Below are positions 1 to 10,223 of a stretch of DNA of 64,000 nucleotides, one piece after another. A program made the position numbers and the translations under genes. The notes below the pieces were generated by a model that was given only the letters and a program-made list of their open reading frames with translations, ran no database searches and was not told where the DNA came from. The DNA lies in contig CM021314.1 in the NCBI GenBank assembly GCA_010645155.1, positions 5,758,676 to 5,822,675 on the forward strand, given 5' to 3'. Every line of letters starts with the position of its first letter. Within the stretch, counting starts at the first letter, position 1. The DNA is from Tigriopus japonicus (lineage: Eukaryota > Arthropoda > Copepoda > Harpacticoida > Harpacticidae).

Positions 1-201
1 CGTAAATCCCAAATGCTATGGAACATTCAAATACCTTGTGGAAAAGTGATGATGGAATGAAACGATCTTGCAGCTAACTCTAAGACCGTTTTTAAACTAT
101 CGACGAAAATGAAACGTTTCTTGCCTTCGATTTAATGATTGCCCTCTGTGCTTGGTCAGGACGAGAAAGATCGCCACGCAAAGCTGGGGCAAGGAACTCA
201 C

Positions 202-667
202 CCAATCTGGTTTCGTGGGTAGGGGAACCTCAGAAATGCGCACTTTGGAAGAGCTTCGTTTTCCTGTCACCAGCAACGCAAGGCCGTTGCCAGTTGACTG
301 AATGGAGTGAGCCTTCGTTTCATTGGTAATGTTTCTTGATCCCAAGCTGAAGCAACCGCCGGGAACATCCAAAGAAGTCGGCCACACTCGCGGCATTCCT
401 ATCCTACAAGCGTGTTCCAAAGCGGAATCAAAGCACTGATCCAGCCACGATAGGGAGAGAGGAAGTCCAACGATATACGTCTGTATTCATCCGTCCATCC
501 AGTGAGTCCATACAATCAAGCACAAAGCCAGGTTGGCCCTGTGCTTTGAAGAGAAAGCCACGTGGCCATACTACTCGTTTCAACGCCGCTTTGAGGCTGG
601 AACCTAACCGTGCCGATCTAGCCTCACCAAAGGACTGCAAAATTAGAACGATACCCAAATAAGTCAT
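202..667 (-). CDS. Candidate secreted-protein gene, 5' part (runs off left edge)
   Basis: Reading leftward from an ATG at 667, the first residues (MTYLGIVLILQSFGEA) look like a signal peptide, followed by a basic stretch and then the acidic/Cys segment DCMDSLDGRMN. That frame closes at 428. A second open frame begins near 470 and continues as CFDSALEHACR and beyond to a good donor (GTGAGT, exon end at 202, phase 0) after PTKPDW. The two could be joined by a 43-nt intron (donor after position 471, acceptor CAG near 429), which is unusually short, so an indel or pseudogene is equally possible. The block is visibly GC-richer than its flanks. I do not recognise the family. The gene, if real, continues beyond position 1 on the minus strand. 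An AT-rich TATA-like stretch lies near 700-708, about 35-40 nt upstream of the ATG. Confidence 0.33.
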
Positions 668-1378
668 GATGTGTGGGAGTAGATTGTTTATGGGGAATCG
701 ATATAATGGGGAAAACTTAAATCATTTTAGTTGAGACTTCTGATCAACCGTTGCAAAAAATCTGAAAATAACTTTCCAATCAACTCCCTTTCTTTCAGTC
801 CACAGATTTCATATCTGTGATATGAAAGAGGGAAAGTCCAAAGCCTTGGTACGAACTGGTCCAAACTAGATATGTCAAGGATACCAATCGTACAATACAA
901 TGAATGATAGTACCTTTGCATTTTGTAGTATTGTCTACCTCACGATGATTCATTCAGTGTTAAATGTCACAATTGAATCAAAATTGAAAATCTGTTTCAT
1001 TTGTTTGTAGTGCATATAAGTCTCAACTACTGATTAAATTGAGGCTTTGACCTCGTTGTTAACGCGATTAAAGAGATCATTGTACCTAACCTCTTCCAAA
1101 TTGACTGAAAATTAACTTGTCATCATAACATGAATTTTAAGATTTTGATTTTCAATTTTAATAAGTCTGCCGTGTCACAATGGATTAGCCAATTCTGTGA
1201 ACCTGGACTGCCCAAGGACATCTAAATTTCTCTCTCGTTGAGCCATTCTTGGACTGCCTTACGATTGTGTTCCTTGTGGAAACCAATTGCTCAAATTGAA
1301 GTTCCATTGAGCCCGAGTGAAATCTTCATCGTAACATTTGCCAATAGAGTGGGGTGTAGTCAATAGGGCACAAACAAA
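668..1378. other. AT-rich intergenic stretch
   Basis: I see no gene, no recognisable repeat family and no clear inverted repeat here. The short open frames carry no protein-like features. Confidence 0.5.
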
Positions 1379-1448
1379 ACAGACACGTAAATAGATCAAA
1401 AGATCACAAGTTAAAACGGTCACGGTGAAAAGGTCATTGGTAAACCAG

Positions 1449-1570
1449 GGAAAATAATTTTATTTTGCTGTGGAGCAGAAATCCCAGACGATTCGAGGAG
1501 TAAGGTCAGCTGAACCTACGTTGTAAAACGCCTGAGATTTCTGCTCCACAGCAAAATAAAATTATTTTCC
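1449..1570. repeat. Perfect 35-bp inverted repeat with 52-bp spacer
   Basis: Positions 1449-1483 are the exact reverse complement of 1536-1570. The shared core is TTTTGCTGTGGAGCAGAAAT. No target-site duplication is evident at the outer edges, so it may be a small MITE or the fold-back end of the surrounding repeat. Confidence 0.75.
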
Positions 1571-1593
1571 GCGGCCTAGTCATAAGTTATAAC

Positions 1594-2391
1594 CAGGGCC
1601 ACCAGATACATGTAAATTACATTTTACAATGTAATTACCAAAATCTGCGATATTTGTCCAAAATTACATAAATGAGGAAAAAATTAAATAAATGTGCAAA
1701 AATTGCCTGTTTTGATGGATATGATATGGAAAATTGTTTGATTTCACGTCAAAGTCAAGATAAAGAAGCAAAAAGACAGCGTTTTTGATTTTTAACAGGG
1801 ATATTTAGTTAATCCACAGGCCCGCTGGGTTGTTATGAATGGTATTTTACATTGTAGTCACAAACAATGTGCATTTTTTGTCGAAAAATACAAAAATTGG
1901 GAAAATTTCGAAAGAATGTAGAAAAATGCCTCTTCCGTTGAGAGTGATCAACAAAAAGGATGTCAAAAATCAAAATAAGAATAGAAGGTGTTATATTTGC
2001 AACAATTGTGAGAAAATATGGTCATTTTAGCATCTTTTCCTACCCATGAAATAAAATTTAGATGATGCAAGTACATAAAAGGGCAGTTTTTAGGCGATAT
2101 AGTGAGAAAATTATTTTTAATAATACCAAAAAAATCCAATTTTGTTACGTCATTTCTCAAAAAAAAACATTAAAAATAATACGTTTCGGCAAAATATTTT
2201 GCATAAATTTGGTGGCCCTGATTGTAACACACTGGTTTTATGTAAACAATGAGAAAAGGCTTTAAAAACAAACTTACCAAACAACCAAAAAAACTATCAA
2301 AAAATCCGATTTCATTACATTATTTCCAAGAAAAAATACCAAAAAAAATACATTTTTTGGCAATTTTTTTTACCAAAATTTGGTGGCCCTG
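1594..2391. mobile_element. Non-autonomous hAT-type element with 8-bp TSD
   Basis: The element starts CAGGGCCACCA and ends TGGTGGCCCTG, so the termini are perfect inverted repeats of the CAGGG type seen in hAT transposons. It is flanked on both sides by the same 8 bp, GTTATAAC (1586-1593 and 2392-2399), the duplication length expected of hAT. The inside is AT-rich with no transposase. A second copy of the 3' end sequence (TTGGTGGCCCTG) occurs internally near 2208-2220, suggesting a partial internal duplication or nested insertion. Short open frames inside are not genes. Confidence 0.85.
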
Positions 2392-2879
2392 GTTATAACG
2401 TCACGGTAAAAAGGTCTCAAGGCAAAACGGTCACGACAAAAAGGTCATAAGGTAAAAAGTTCACAATAAAAGACTATAGACCCTTGCATAACCAGAGGTA
2501 GCTAGAGGGTGACCCCAGGAACCTTAAAATGTTCTACGGTTGATTATCGTCCCAAGGGAGCCCAATTTCATCGTCATGTCAATAACATTATTAAAGTAAT
2601 CAGGAAGCCATTTCTGATACTATGTTTCTCAGAAAGATTGTCCAAACCCACCCCGGGTCCACCAGAACCTGGACGAGGATATTCCCTAACCCCTTTCGAA
2701 TCAAAATTGCACCATACTTTTAAGATCTGTTCATGGACTTCCAAGATAATCCGGGTGGAACACAAACTCATTCGTGGAAAAGTGACCTTATTGCCGTGAC
2801 CATTTCACCCTGACTGTTTGAACGTGTGTCCTTTTTACCGTGACCGTTTTACCATTTGACTTTTTTACCTTCAATCAGT

Positions 2880-3527
2880 CGAGCAACCACGCTTGACTTG
2901 GCATCTCTCGTCGCGGGAAATGGTATTGTTCAGGGGTTGGGATAAGCCACACCAAATTTGATTTGGTGTTGTCAGGGGCCCGTTTGATAGATATTGGTAG
3001 GTTCAGGGGCCAACAATTCAACGATCAAAGAGCTTTGGGACTACACAAACAGTACTACAGACGGCTCGTGGGTCCACTTTTTTGAACTTTCCCCATAGTT
3101 CTTGATGAGTCTAAAATCGGGAAAGGAAAGTGTCCTGACGAGATCAAGAAAGCTTATCAAGTTACCTGATTTTTTTATTACCTCATTACCATTTTTAACT
3201 CATCAATCACTAGTACACTTATTCTTATTGCTTCTAAACTGAAGAAAAAGTAAAAGAAAGAAGAGTCTTTTTACACCTTTTTTACTTTGCTTTTACACCA
3301 GAATATCACGCTATTAAGATTTTGATCGTTATCATAATGGACCTCTGCCGCAGGTTTGGGACCCATCAGAAACTTATTGGGACTCATGTGTGAAATGCAA
3401 TATGCATATATTGCAAATGGTCGAAAAAGGGGAAAATATTTGTAGTTTTTGGATAACCGTCATGACGAATTACGTAGTTCTCCAAACATACGGATTGATT
3501 GAAGTCTATGCTCTTTAATTGATAGCG
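2880..3527. other. Unannotated intergenic stretch
   Basis: No gene was found. Near 2951-2970 is a small imperfect palindrome around ACACCAAATTTGATTTGGTG; otherwise I see no structure. Confidence 0.5.
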
Positions 3528-3563
3528 CAAATCATGTGGTGAAGACTTTCACCACATGATTTG
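3528..3563. repeat. Perfect 16-bp stem, 4-nt loop hairpin
   Basis: CAAATCATGTGGTGAA (3528-3543) is followed by GACT and then its exact reverse complement (3548-3563). It could be the relic tip of a fold-back element or form a cruciform. It lies about 230 bp before the minisatellite. Confidence 0.8.
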
Positions 3564-3794
3564 AGACCAATCCATCAACTTTGGACATTTCACGTGCCAC
3601 AGCATCAATGATATACGTAATTAGATAATGATGTTCCTTTTTACGGAGTTCAATTGTCGGTAAGCGACCAGAGATGTCTTCTCTGGAATCCAAATTTTTT
3701 AAATCTTGCAATTTTGTTAAAGAATGAAAGAAATTACGAAAACAGATTGGTTTCAGGATAAGTCGGAACGTGGGATATTCCAACACAAAATACT

Positions 3795-4623
3795 GGGTAC
3801 AGTGGAAAACTTGATACAGCGGAAACTGGGTAGAACGAAAACTTGGATACAGCGGAAAGCTGGGTGCAATGGAAAACTGGGTACAATAGAAAATTGGGCA
3901 CAATGGAAAACTGGGTACAATAGAAAATTGGGCACAATGGAAAACTGGGTACAATAGAAAATTGGATATAACGGAAAACTGGGTACAGCGAAAAATTGGG
4001 TACAACAGAAAACTGGGTACAACGGAAAACTTGATACAACGGAAATCTGGGTACAATGAAAACTTGATAGAGCGAAAAACTGGATATAGCGGAAAATTGG
4101 GTTGAACGGAAAACTGGGTACAACAGAAAGCTGGGTGCAACGGAAAACTGGGTACGACGGAAAACTGGGTACAACGGAAAACTGGGTACAGCAGAAAGCT
4201 AGGTACAGCTGAAAATTGGGTGCAATAGAAAACTGGTACAATGAAAAATTGGGTACAACGGAAAACTTGCTACAACGGAAAACTGGGTTGAACGGAAAAC
4301 TGGGTACAACAGAAAGCTGGGGGCAATGGAAAACTGGGTACGACGAAAAACTGGGTACAACGGAAAACTGGGTACAACGGAAAACTGGATACAGCAGAAA
4401 ATTGGGTGCAATGGAAATCTGGGTACAACAGAAAACTGGGTACATCGGAAAGGTGGGTGCACTGAAAAACTAGGTGGAATGGAAATTTGGGTACAACGGA
4501 AAACTTGATACAATGGAAAACTGGGTAGAACGGAAAATTGTGTAAAACGGAAAAATGGGTACAACAGAAAACTGGGTACAATGGAAAATTGGGCAAAATG
4601 AAAAACTGGAAGCAACGGAAAAA
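3795..4623. repeat. 17-bp minisatellite, about 49 copies
   Basis: The unit is close to GGGTACAACGGAAAACT, with variants such as GGGCACAATGGAAAACT and GGATACAGCGGAAAATT. Because 17 is not a multiple of three, each reading frame cycles through the unit. The unit contains no stop on the minus strand, so all three minus frames stay open for hundreds of bases, giving repetitive YPVFRCTQFSVVPSF-like translations. These open frames are a by-product of the repeat and there is no sign of a gene. Confidence 0.95.
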
Positions 4624-4939
4624 TGAATAACTTAAACGTGAATAACTTAACGAAAATTTGGGGTTGGGAGTGACAAGATTGCTCACTTTTTCAATTCGTT
4701 GATAGTTGACAGACACAACACTTGGAATTGCGTGTGTAGGTCAGCTGACTAGCTGCTCACCACACGTGTCGAGTGAAACACATCATGGTTTGGAGAATCT
4801 TGGATTTGATTTACAGGGTCAACGACCAAAACTTGTAAGTAGAGTCTGCTCCGAACATTTTATTCTCTAACTTCATTAATTTTCGACGAATTTCAAAAAT
4901 TTAAGAAGTTCAATTCTTCTTCATCGAAGCGCAATATTT

Positions 4940-5324
4940 TTATTCAAAATGACCCCCTCCATTAGCAATAACTGCCTCAACACGGCGACGGACACTGGTA
5001 CACTGATGCAGCTTTTTTGATATAAGCCTCGACATCTCATCCTATACAGACCTGATAGATGCCTTTAGTTATGCCAAATTTGGTTGAGAGGTCTTGTTGT
5101 ATTCCCTCCCCAAAACGCTCCAAACAATGAAGTCCAGCGGGTTGATGTCAGGTGATGATGAAGGCCACATGTCCGCTGGCCAGAATATCACCGTTATATC
5201 GGCAGAACTCTAAACAACGTCGACTGATATGACATGGAGCACCATCTTGGGTCCATACATAGTTTCCGTGGGGGTAATTGGCCCTCATCCAGGGCAAAAC
5301 TTGGTACTTCAGGACCTTGTAATC
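4940..5324 (-). pseudogene. Tc1/mariner transposase, C-terminal remnant
   Basis: Read on the minus strand, the translation contains a catalytic-core-like QDGAPCH block. After a frameshift near 5180 it continues with WPSSSPDINPLDFIVWSVL and a terminal RRRVEAVIANGGGHFE just before a TAA at 4940. The DG...SPDxNPLD pattern and the GGGHFE tail are typical of the IS630-Tc1-mariner superfamily with a third Asp (maT-like). At least one frameshift and two internal stops show that it is dead. The N-terminal half is missing; the match stops abruptly at 5324, where different sequence begins. Confidence 0.85.
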
Positions 5325-5354
5325 AGGGTTGCTTCAATCCCGCCCGGTTGACAT

Positions 5355-5394
5355 AAAACCCGAAAAACCCGCTCGGGCGGGTTTTTCGGGTTTT
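5355..5394. repeat. Perfect 18-bp stem hairpin with TCGG loop
   Basis: AAAACCCGAAAAACCCGC is followed by TCGG and its exact reverse complement. Related AAACCCGAAAAACCC motifs recur at about 5885-5925. This looks like the fold-back end of an uncharacterised element that truncated the adjacent transposase remnant. Confidence 0.8.
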
Positions 5395-6413
5395 TCTCTT
5401 TTTGGCCCTAAATTTGTCCCTAAAAATTGTGTTCACCTCTTTGCGACTTAAATTCAATGCTCGTGGAATTCTTGAAGAAGGTACGAATTAAGAGGATATG
5501 TTACAGATAGGGCACGGAACAAGTTGGCCATTTTTGTTAAAAGATGCGCTGAATGAGAGGAAAGTTGTTAATAAGTTGCCACTTTCTAATTTTGAAATGT
5601 TACTTGTTGACATAGAAATGTCAAATTAGGCCAAATATATGTCACAATTCTGGGCAAATGTTTTCATCGCAAATTTGTCTTTTTTAACATAGGACTTCTT
5701 TGAGAAATCGAGACAAAAAATGCCAAAAGATGTTATTTCTTGCAAAAATTTAGTTATTATTGTGTCGTATATCGTCAAAAACTCAGTTGTGATATGCTAA
5801 TGTGGTCCAAAATGAAGAAGATAACATGAAAAGTTAATAATATGAATAAAAATATCGAAGAAACCAAAATTATCAAAAAATCTGAAAAACCCGAAAAACC
5901 CAGAAACAAAAAACCCGAAAAAACCACTTTTCAGACTTCTAGTCATTTCTTTCAATTGTGAATTCAACGAAGGTTTGTGAAGCAAAGCAATGGATGGATG
6001 AGATATGAAACAAACTATGTGAAAAAGTATTACTCATTGAAAACTTGCCAAACTGTCAAAATGTGTTTGTTTTCTCGTTGAAATACAAACTAAACTTATC
6101 AAAGCCACTAAGACTGCAATACAAGATGTTTGTTTAATTATATGTAATCAAGTTTCTGTTACAGTATCAAGACGTTTTCGTGTCAAATAGATGAGAAATC
6201 ACCTAGCATAGTTTTGCACGAATATAACAACCCCTTGAATACTGCAACACGAAATGCATACATTGTTGAAAACAAAAGTACTGTATTATTCAAAGGGGGT
6301 TCAAGCCTTTTAAGGAATCTTTGATGCAAGGTTTCAAATATCAGCCAAACTACTGAAACTACTGAGCAAGAACGACCCTCATAAAAGAGGTTAAAATATT
6401 TTCAATGATTTTT
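5395..6413. other. AT-rich intergenic stretch
   Basis: No gene was found. Only the GAAAAACCC motif cluster near 5880-5930 stands out, which may belong to the element that starts at the hairpin at 5355. Confidence 0.4.
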
Positions 6414-6678
6414 ACTGATGGAGTTTGAGTTCGTATTTTGCCTTACTTTTGCCATTTTGGTCCTTTAGGGTCAAAAAGCTTACCACTACTAAACTTCTCA
6501 AATGAAAAAGATACCTAATCTCCAAGTAAAATATGGCAGCACTACCAATTCGAAATCCATTTTTATAACTACCACTGGAACAGGTCTTTGGTCAAAAAGT
6601 TACTACAACCCGCCTCTTTCAACGGCAATTACACTTTGAGTAAAAAGTGGCAACACTCTAACTCGAAACCCATCCCTA
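6414..6678. repeat. Dispersed repeat, copy 1 (second copy at 61004)
   Basis: This segment shares its whole layout with 61004-61252. Both begin ACTGATGGA, share TTTTGCC, TTGGTCCTT and GTCAAAAAGCTTACCAC blocks, then AACCCGCC and GCAATTACACTTTGAGTAAA, and end in AACCCATC. The ends are roughly inverted (TGATGG...CCATC), as in a hAT MITE. No target duplication survives. Confidence 0.7.
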
Positions 6679-8017
6679 ATGTTTTAGGCATATGACATTG
6701 CTCAAAGAAAAATGCCTTTTAACTAGTTTAGGGATTTGAAATGGATTTTGGCGCAGAGCAGAAATTCCACGTACTTAAAAACTGTTTTTTATTCAAGAAG
6801 AGCAATTACTTGATGCTCTTCTGTATTTTTAATAGCTGTCAAATATCTTTAACTTAAAAAGCTAAACTGCAAAATAAATTCTAAATTTGTAGACTACTTA
6901 TATGTACTTAACAAAAAACAAGTCTACAACAATTTGTGACTCATCTAGATAACGACAAATTTCACAGTCAATCTCCTTTAGGATCGTTCTGGCTCACGAG
7001 TATCTAACTCGTATCTTGTAGAGTCTCTAGTATCTTGTAGCAAGCCATCCTACGAACGAGTGTCCAAGCTGCCCGCCAAATTTGAAATGAAAGTATTATT
7101 TAAATTGAAATTTAGTTACATATTTCATCTGGAAAATAACTCGCGACAAATGTTTTTGAAATCTGCACCACATGAAGTACTAGCAGTTTTTTTTCAAAAT
7201 TCAGCAAAAATTGCAAATACCCTCAGATGACTGTGGCGGATACGTGTTTTCCAATGCGAATTCTCAACTCACCATGAAGGCTTTTGTGTCAATCAATTGG
7301 TGTTGCTCAAGAACAACGTTTTAGAACGATTCAAGAGCTATAAGCTCACACAGACATCATGAAGTCTCCAAAACAAATGTGACCGTGAGGAAAAATAAAT
7401 AAACATAGTTTAACCCACTTGCTCTTGCAGTGCAGTGCAATGGTTATTTATATTTATGATAGTTATTATAGTGCATGTCTGCTAGGCTAGCTATCGTAGC
7501 GCAGGGATTGAGCAATGTCCAACTATCTAAAACTTGTTGGAGTTGCAATATCCTCAAAGGGCGGCTCTCAATTCAAGGACGAATTACAGAAATACAGGTT
7601 AAGGCCTATCATTGTACTATAGTGAGAGGTTATTTCAATGCAGTAAATGCTCCGCGAAATTTTCATAGTAGTAAATAAGTCATAAGTGGTATTCTGTAAT
7701 ATATCCTTTTTTGAGTCATCCTTGCATCAAGCCTGCAAAGTTACGTTCTGACTCTGGAAAAAAACAAAAGTCAATGTTCCAAAAAAAAAAAATTTCAAAC
7801 TCCATGTTCAGGTTGTCTTGAAGTCTAAAATTGGAAACAGGCTGTTTTTTTCGAAAAAAATAAGAAGATTAAGTAAATGAGTTACGTAGTTATTTATATT
7901 TACATTTTAGCAGAAATCAACTCTAACTGTTTGGGAACGAGTTATTCGATGTGGAATAACCCACCCGAATAAGATTTCGCAGCAAGCCTAGAAGGGGCAC
8001 AGAGACAGGAAGTTAAG
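6679..8017. other. AT-rich intergenic stretch
   Basis: No gene or recognisable element was found. The open frame at about 7475-7678 has no protein-like features. Confidence 0.45.
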
Positions 8018-8118
8018 ACGAATAAAACTGTCAAATTAAACGAAAAAAGACGAATAGAATTGCCGGATTAGACGAAAAATCACGAATAAAACTGACCGAT
8101 GAAACGAAAAAAGACGTT
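8018..8118. repeat. GACGAAAAAAGACGAATA-type short repeat
   Basis: Variants of TTAGACGAAAAAAGACGAAT recur four or five times here. The same motif recurs at about 8859-8947 and 9639-9727 inside the tandem duplication, so this is a dispersed family. Confidence 0.6.
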
Positions 8119-8961
8119 TAAAGCTACTCCCACAAAATAGACGTTATGAATGTCCCTATGGGAGTGATTACCGTATCATTTTACAGATCTGCTGCAGTCT
8201 CTAACTGTCATTAGCAGTGTAGGCTTGCCAAAAAAAATTCAGTTTTCAAGGGTCAGATTTTCGAAAAATGTTGCATTTATGGGCAATGGCATGGTTAATG
8301 TATGTTGAGAAGTATTGCAAAGTAATTTGAAAACAAATGGAGAAATTGGAAGCCTTCAATTAAACAAATTATTTGTTTTTAGGTTTACTTGCCCCAGGAG
8401 TCACTAGTAATTGCTGGACCAATCTGTCTGAACTGATCGAACTGTCAAAAACGGCGAAATCTAGAAAATTGAAAAAAAGGAAGTACCTAACGGGCAAGAA
8501 TTAGCCAGTAGTACATTTGTCAAATAAAAACCAAGAGTTAAAAAAGCCTTTTTAAAGGAACGTTTTTAGTACAGCTAGACCTAAAATCAGATTTGCAAAT
8601 CCAATAATTGTTCTGATGGCCTTTTCAACCCACTAGTAATCTTTTCTTTCTGTGTCTGTCGAGCAACTGTACGAGTACAAGTTAATATAAAAGTGTGGAT
8701 TGTATTTTTTTGTGCAAAACCGCAACTGACAATCAAATTATTACATTGGCAATGATTGGTAGGGTTGAACTTTCTTTGAAGTTTTTATTTGCTTGGAAAA
8801 TTGAAAAAAAAACTCTGCAAGCGCTTGAAATCTGAGAAATTCCAAATTTTTGGCCAATTAGACGAAAAAAGACAGATAAAATCCAAATTAGACGAAAAAA
8901 AATTCACGACGAATAAAGGCCAAAAAGTCGAAAAAAGACGAATAAGTTTATTCGTCCTAAG

Positions 8962-9310
8962 TAGTGATGGACCGAAAGGGCTCATAACCGAAACCAAAAG
9001 TTTCGGCCGAAAGAGGGCTTAACCGAAACCGAAACCGAAAGCAGCTGATAACAAAATTGTTCAAATGCAAAATCTGCCTTAAAAATTAGAATGCTCATGT
9101 GTTCGATGTTGGGTAGTCGCAAATTTTGAAAAATCGGAAAACTTAAATTTCAGAGGTTTTTGGACCATTTTTTTTATTTTGTTGTCAAACTCCATTTTAC
9201 ATAGTCCTTGTCTGCTTTCGGTTTCGGTAGGCATAACCGAAACCGAAACCGAAATTTTGGCCAAAATTTCGGCCGTAATTTCGGCCGAAAGCGCTTTCGG
9301 TCCATCACTA
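8962..9310. mobile_element. hAT MITE, copy in first tandem unit
   Basis: The termini are TAGTGATGGACCGAAAG and CTTTCGGTCCATCACTA, a perfect inverted repeat. It is flanked by an 8-bp duplication, GTCCTAAG (8954-8961 and 9311-9318). The interior is dominated by AACCGAAACC repeats in both orientations, so most of the 349-bp element can fold back. No transposase is present. Confidence 0.88.
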
Positions 9311-9741
9311 GTCCTAAGTTCCTATCCCTCGGCATAACCTTCAACTCAAAATGATATTTGAAAATTTCATTAGTCCCATTTAAATTCTGATTTCATGAAA
9401 GAACATTCATTTGACACCATTTCCAAGTCTGCTACTACATTAATAACTGTACGAGTACAAGTTAATATAAAAGTGTGGATTGTATTTTTTTGTGCAAAAC
9501 CGCAACTGACAATCAAATTATTACATTGGCAATGATTGGTAGGGTTGAACTTTCTTTGAAGTTTTTATTTGCTTGGAAAATTGAAAAAAAAACTCTGCAA
9601 GCGCTTGAAATCTGAGAAATTCCAAATTTTTGGCCAATTAGACGAAAAAAGACAGATAAAATCCAAATTAGACGAAAAAAAATTCACGACGAATAAAGGC
9701 CAAAAAGTCGAAAAAAGACGAATAAGTTTATTCGTCCTAAG

Positions 9742-10090
9742 TAGTGATGGACCGAAAGGGCTCATAACCGAAACCAAAAGTTTCGGCCGAAAGAGGGCTT
9801 AACCGAAACCGAAACCGAAAGCAGCTGATAACAAAATTGTTCAAATGCAAAATCTGCCTTAAAAATTAGAATGCTCATGTGTTCGATGTTGGGTAGTCGC
9901 AAATTTTGAAAAATCGGAAAACTTAAATTTCAGAGGTTTTTGGACCATTTTTTTTATTTTGTTGTCAAACTCCATTTTACATAGTCCTTGTCTGCTTTCG
10001 GTTTCGGTAGGCATAACCGAAACCGAAACCGAAATTTTGGCCAAAATTTCGGCCGTAATTTCGGCCGAAAGCGCTTTCGGTCCATCACTA
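9742..10090. mobile_element. hAT MITE, copy in second tandem unit
   Basis: Identical to the copy 780 bp upstream, including the GTCCTAAG flanks (9734-9741 and 10091-10098). It was copied by the tandem duplication and did not insert independently. Confidence 0.88.
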
Positions 10091-10223
10091 GTCCTAAGTT
10101 CCTATCCCTCGGCATAACCTTCAACTCAAAATGATATTTGAAAATTTCATTAGTCCCATTTAAATTCTGATTTCATGAAAGAACATTCATTTGACACCAT
10201 TTCCAAGTCTGCTACTACATTAA

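Larger units (their letters stand above)
1380..2872. repeat. Degenerate repeat with GGTCAC/AAGGTCA-type terminal motifs
   Basis: The motif family AAACGGTCACGG / AAAAGGTCA recurs near 1415-1435 and 2400-2470. It reappears in inverted orientation at about 2780-2870 as GTGACC and CCGTGACCGTTTTACC. This arrangement suggests an old element with repeated subterminal motifs, into which the hAT element at 1594-2391 was inserted. No coding capacity is visible. Confidence 0.45.
8665..10223. repeat. Perfect tandem duplication of a 780-bp unit
   Basis: The sequence from 8665 to 9443 is repeated from 9445 to 10223 with an offset of exactly 780. I saw no mismatch in line-by-line comparison, including open frames that recur with identical translations. 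Each unit contains a GACGAAAAAAGACGAATA array and a complete hAT MITE. Identity this high means a very recent duplication or an assembly artefact. Confidence 0.92.

Noticed and set aside
3532..4615. Long minus-strand open frames (138-230 codons) with PVF/CTQF repeats
   Set aside because: They lie in a 17-bp minisatellite that keeps every minus frame open. There is no splice or domain evidence.
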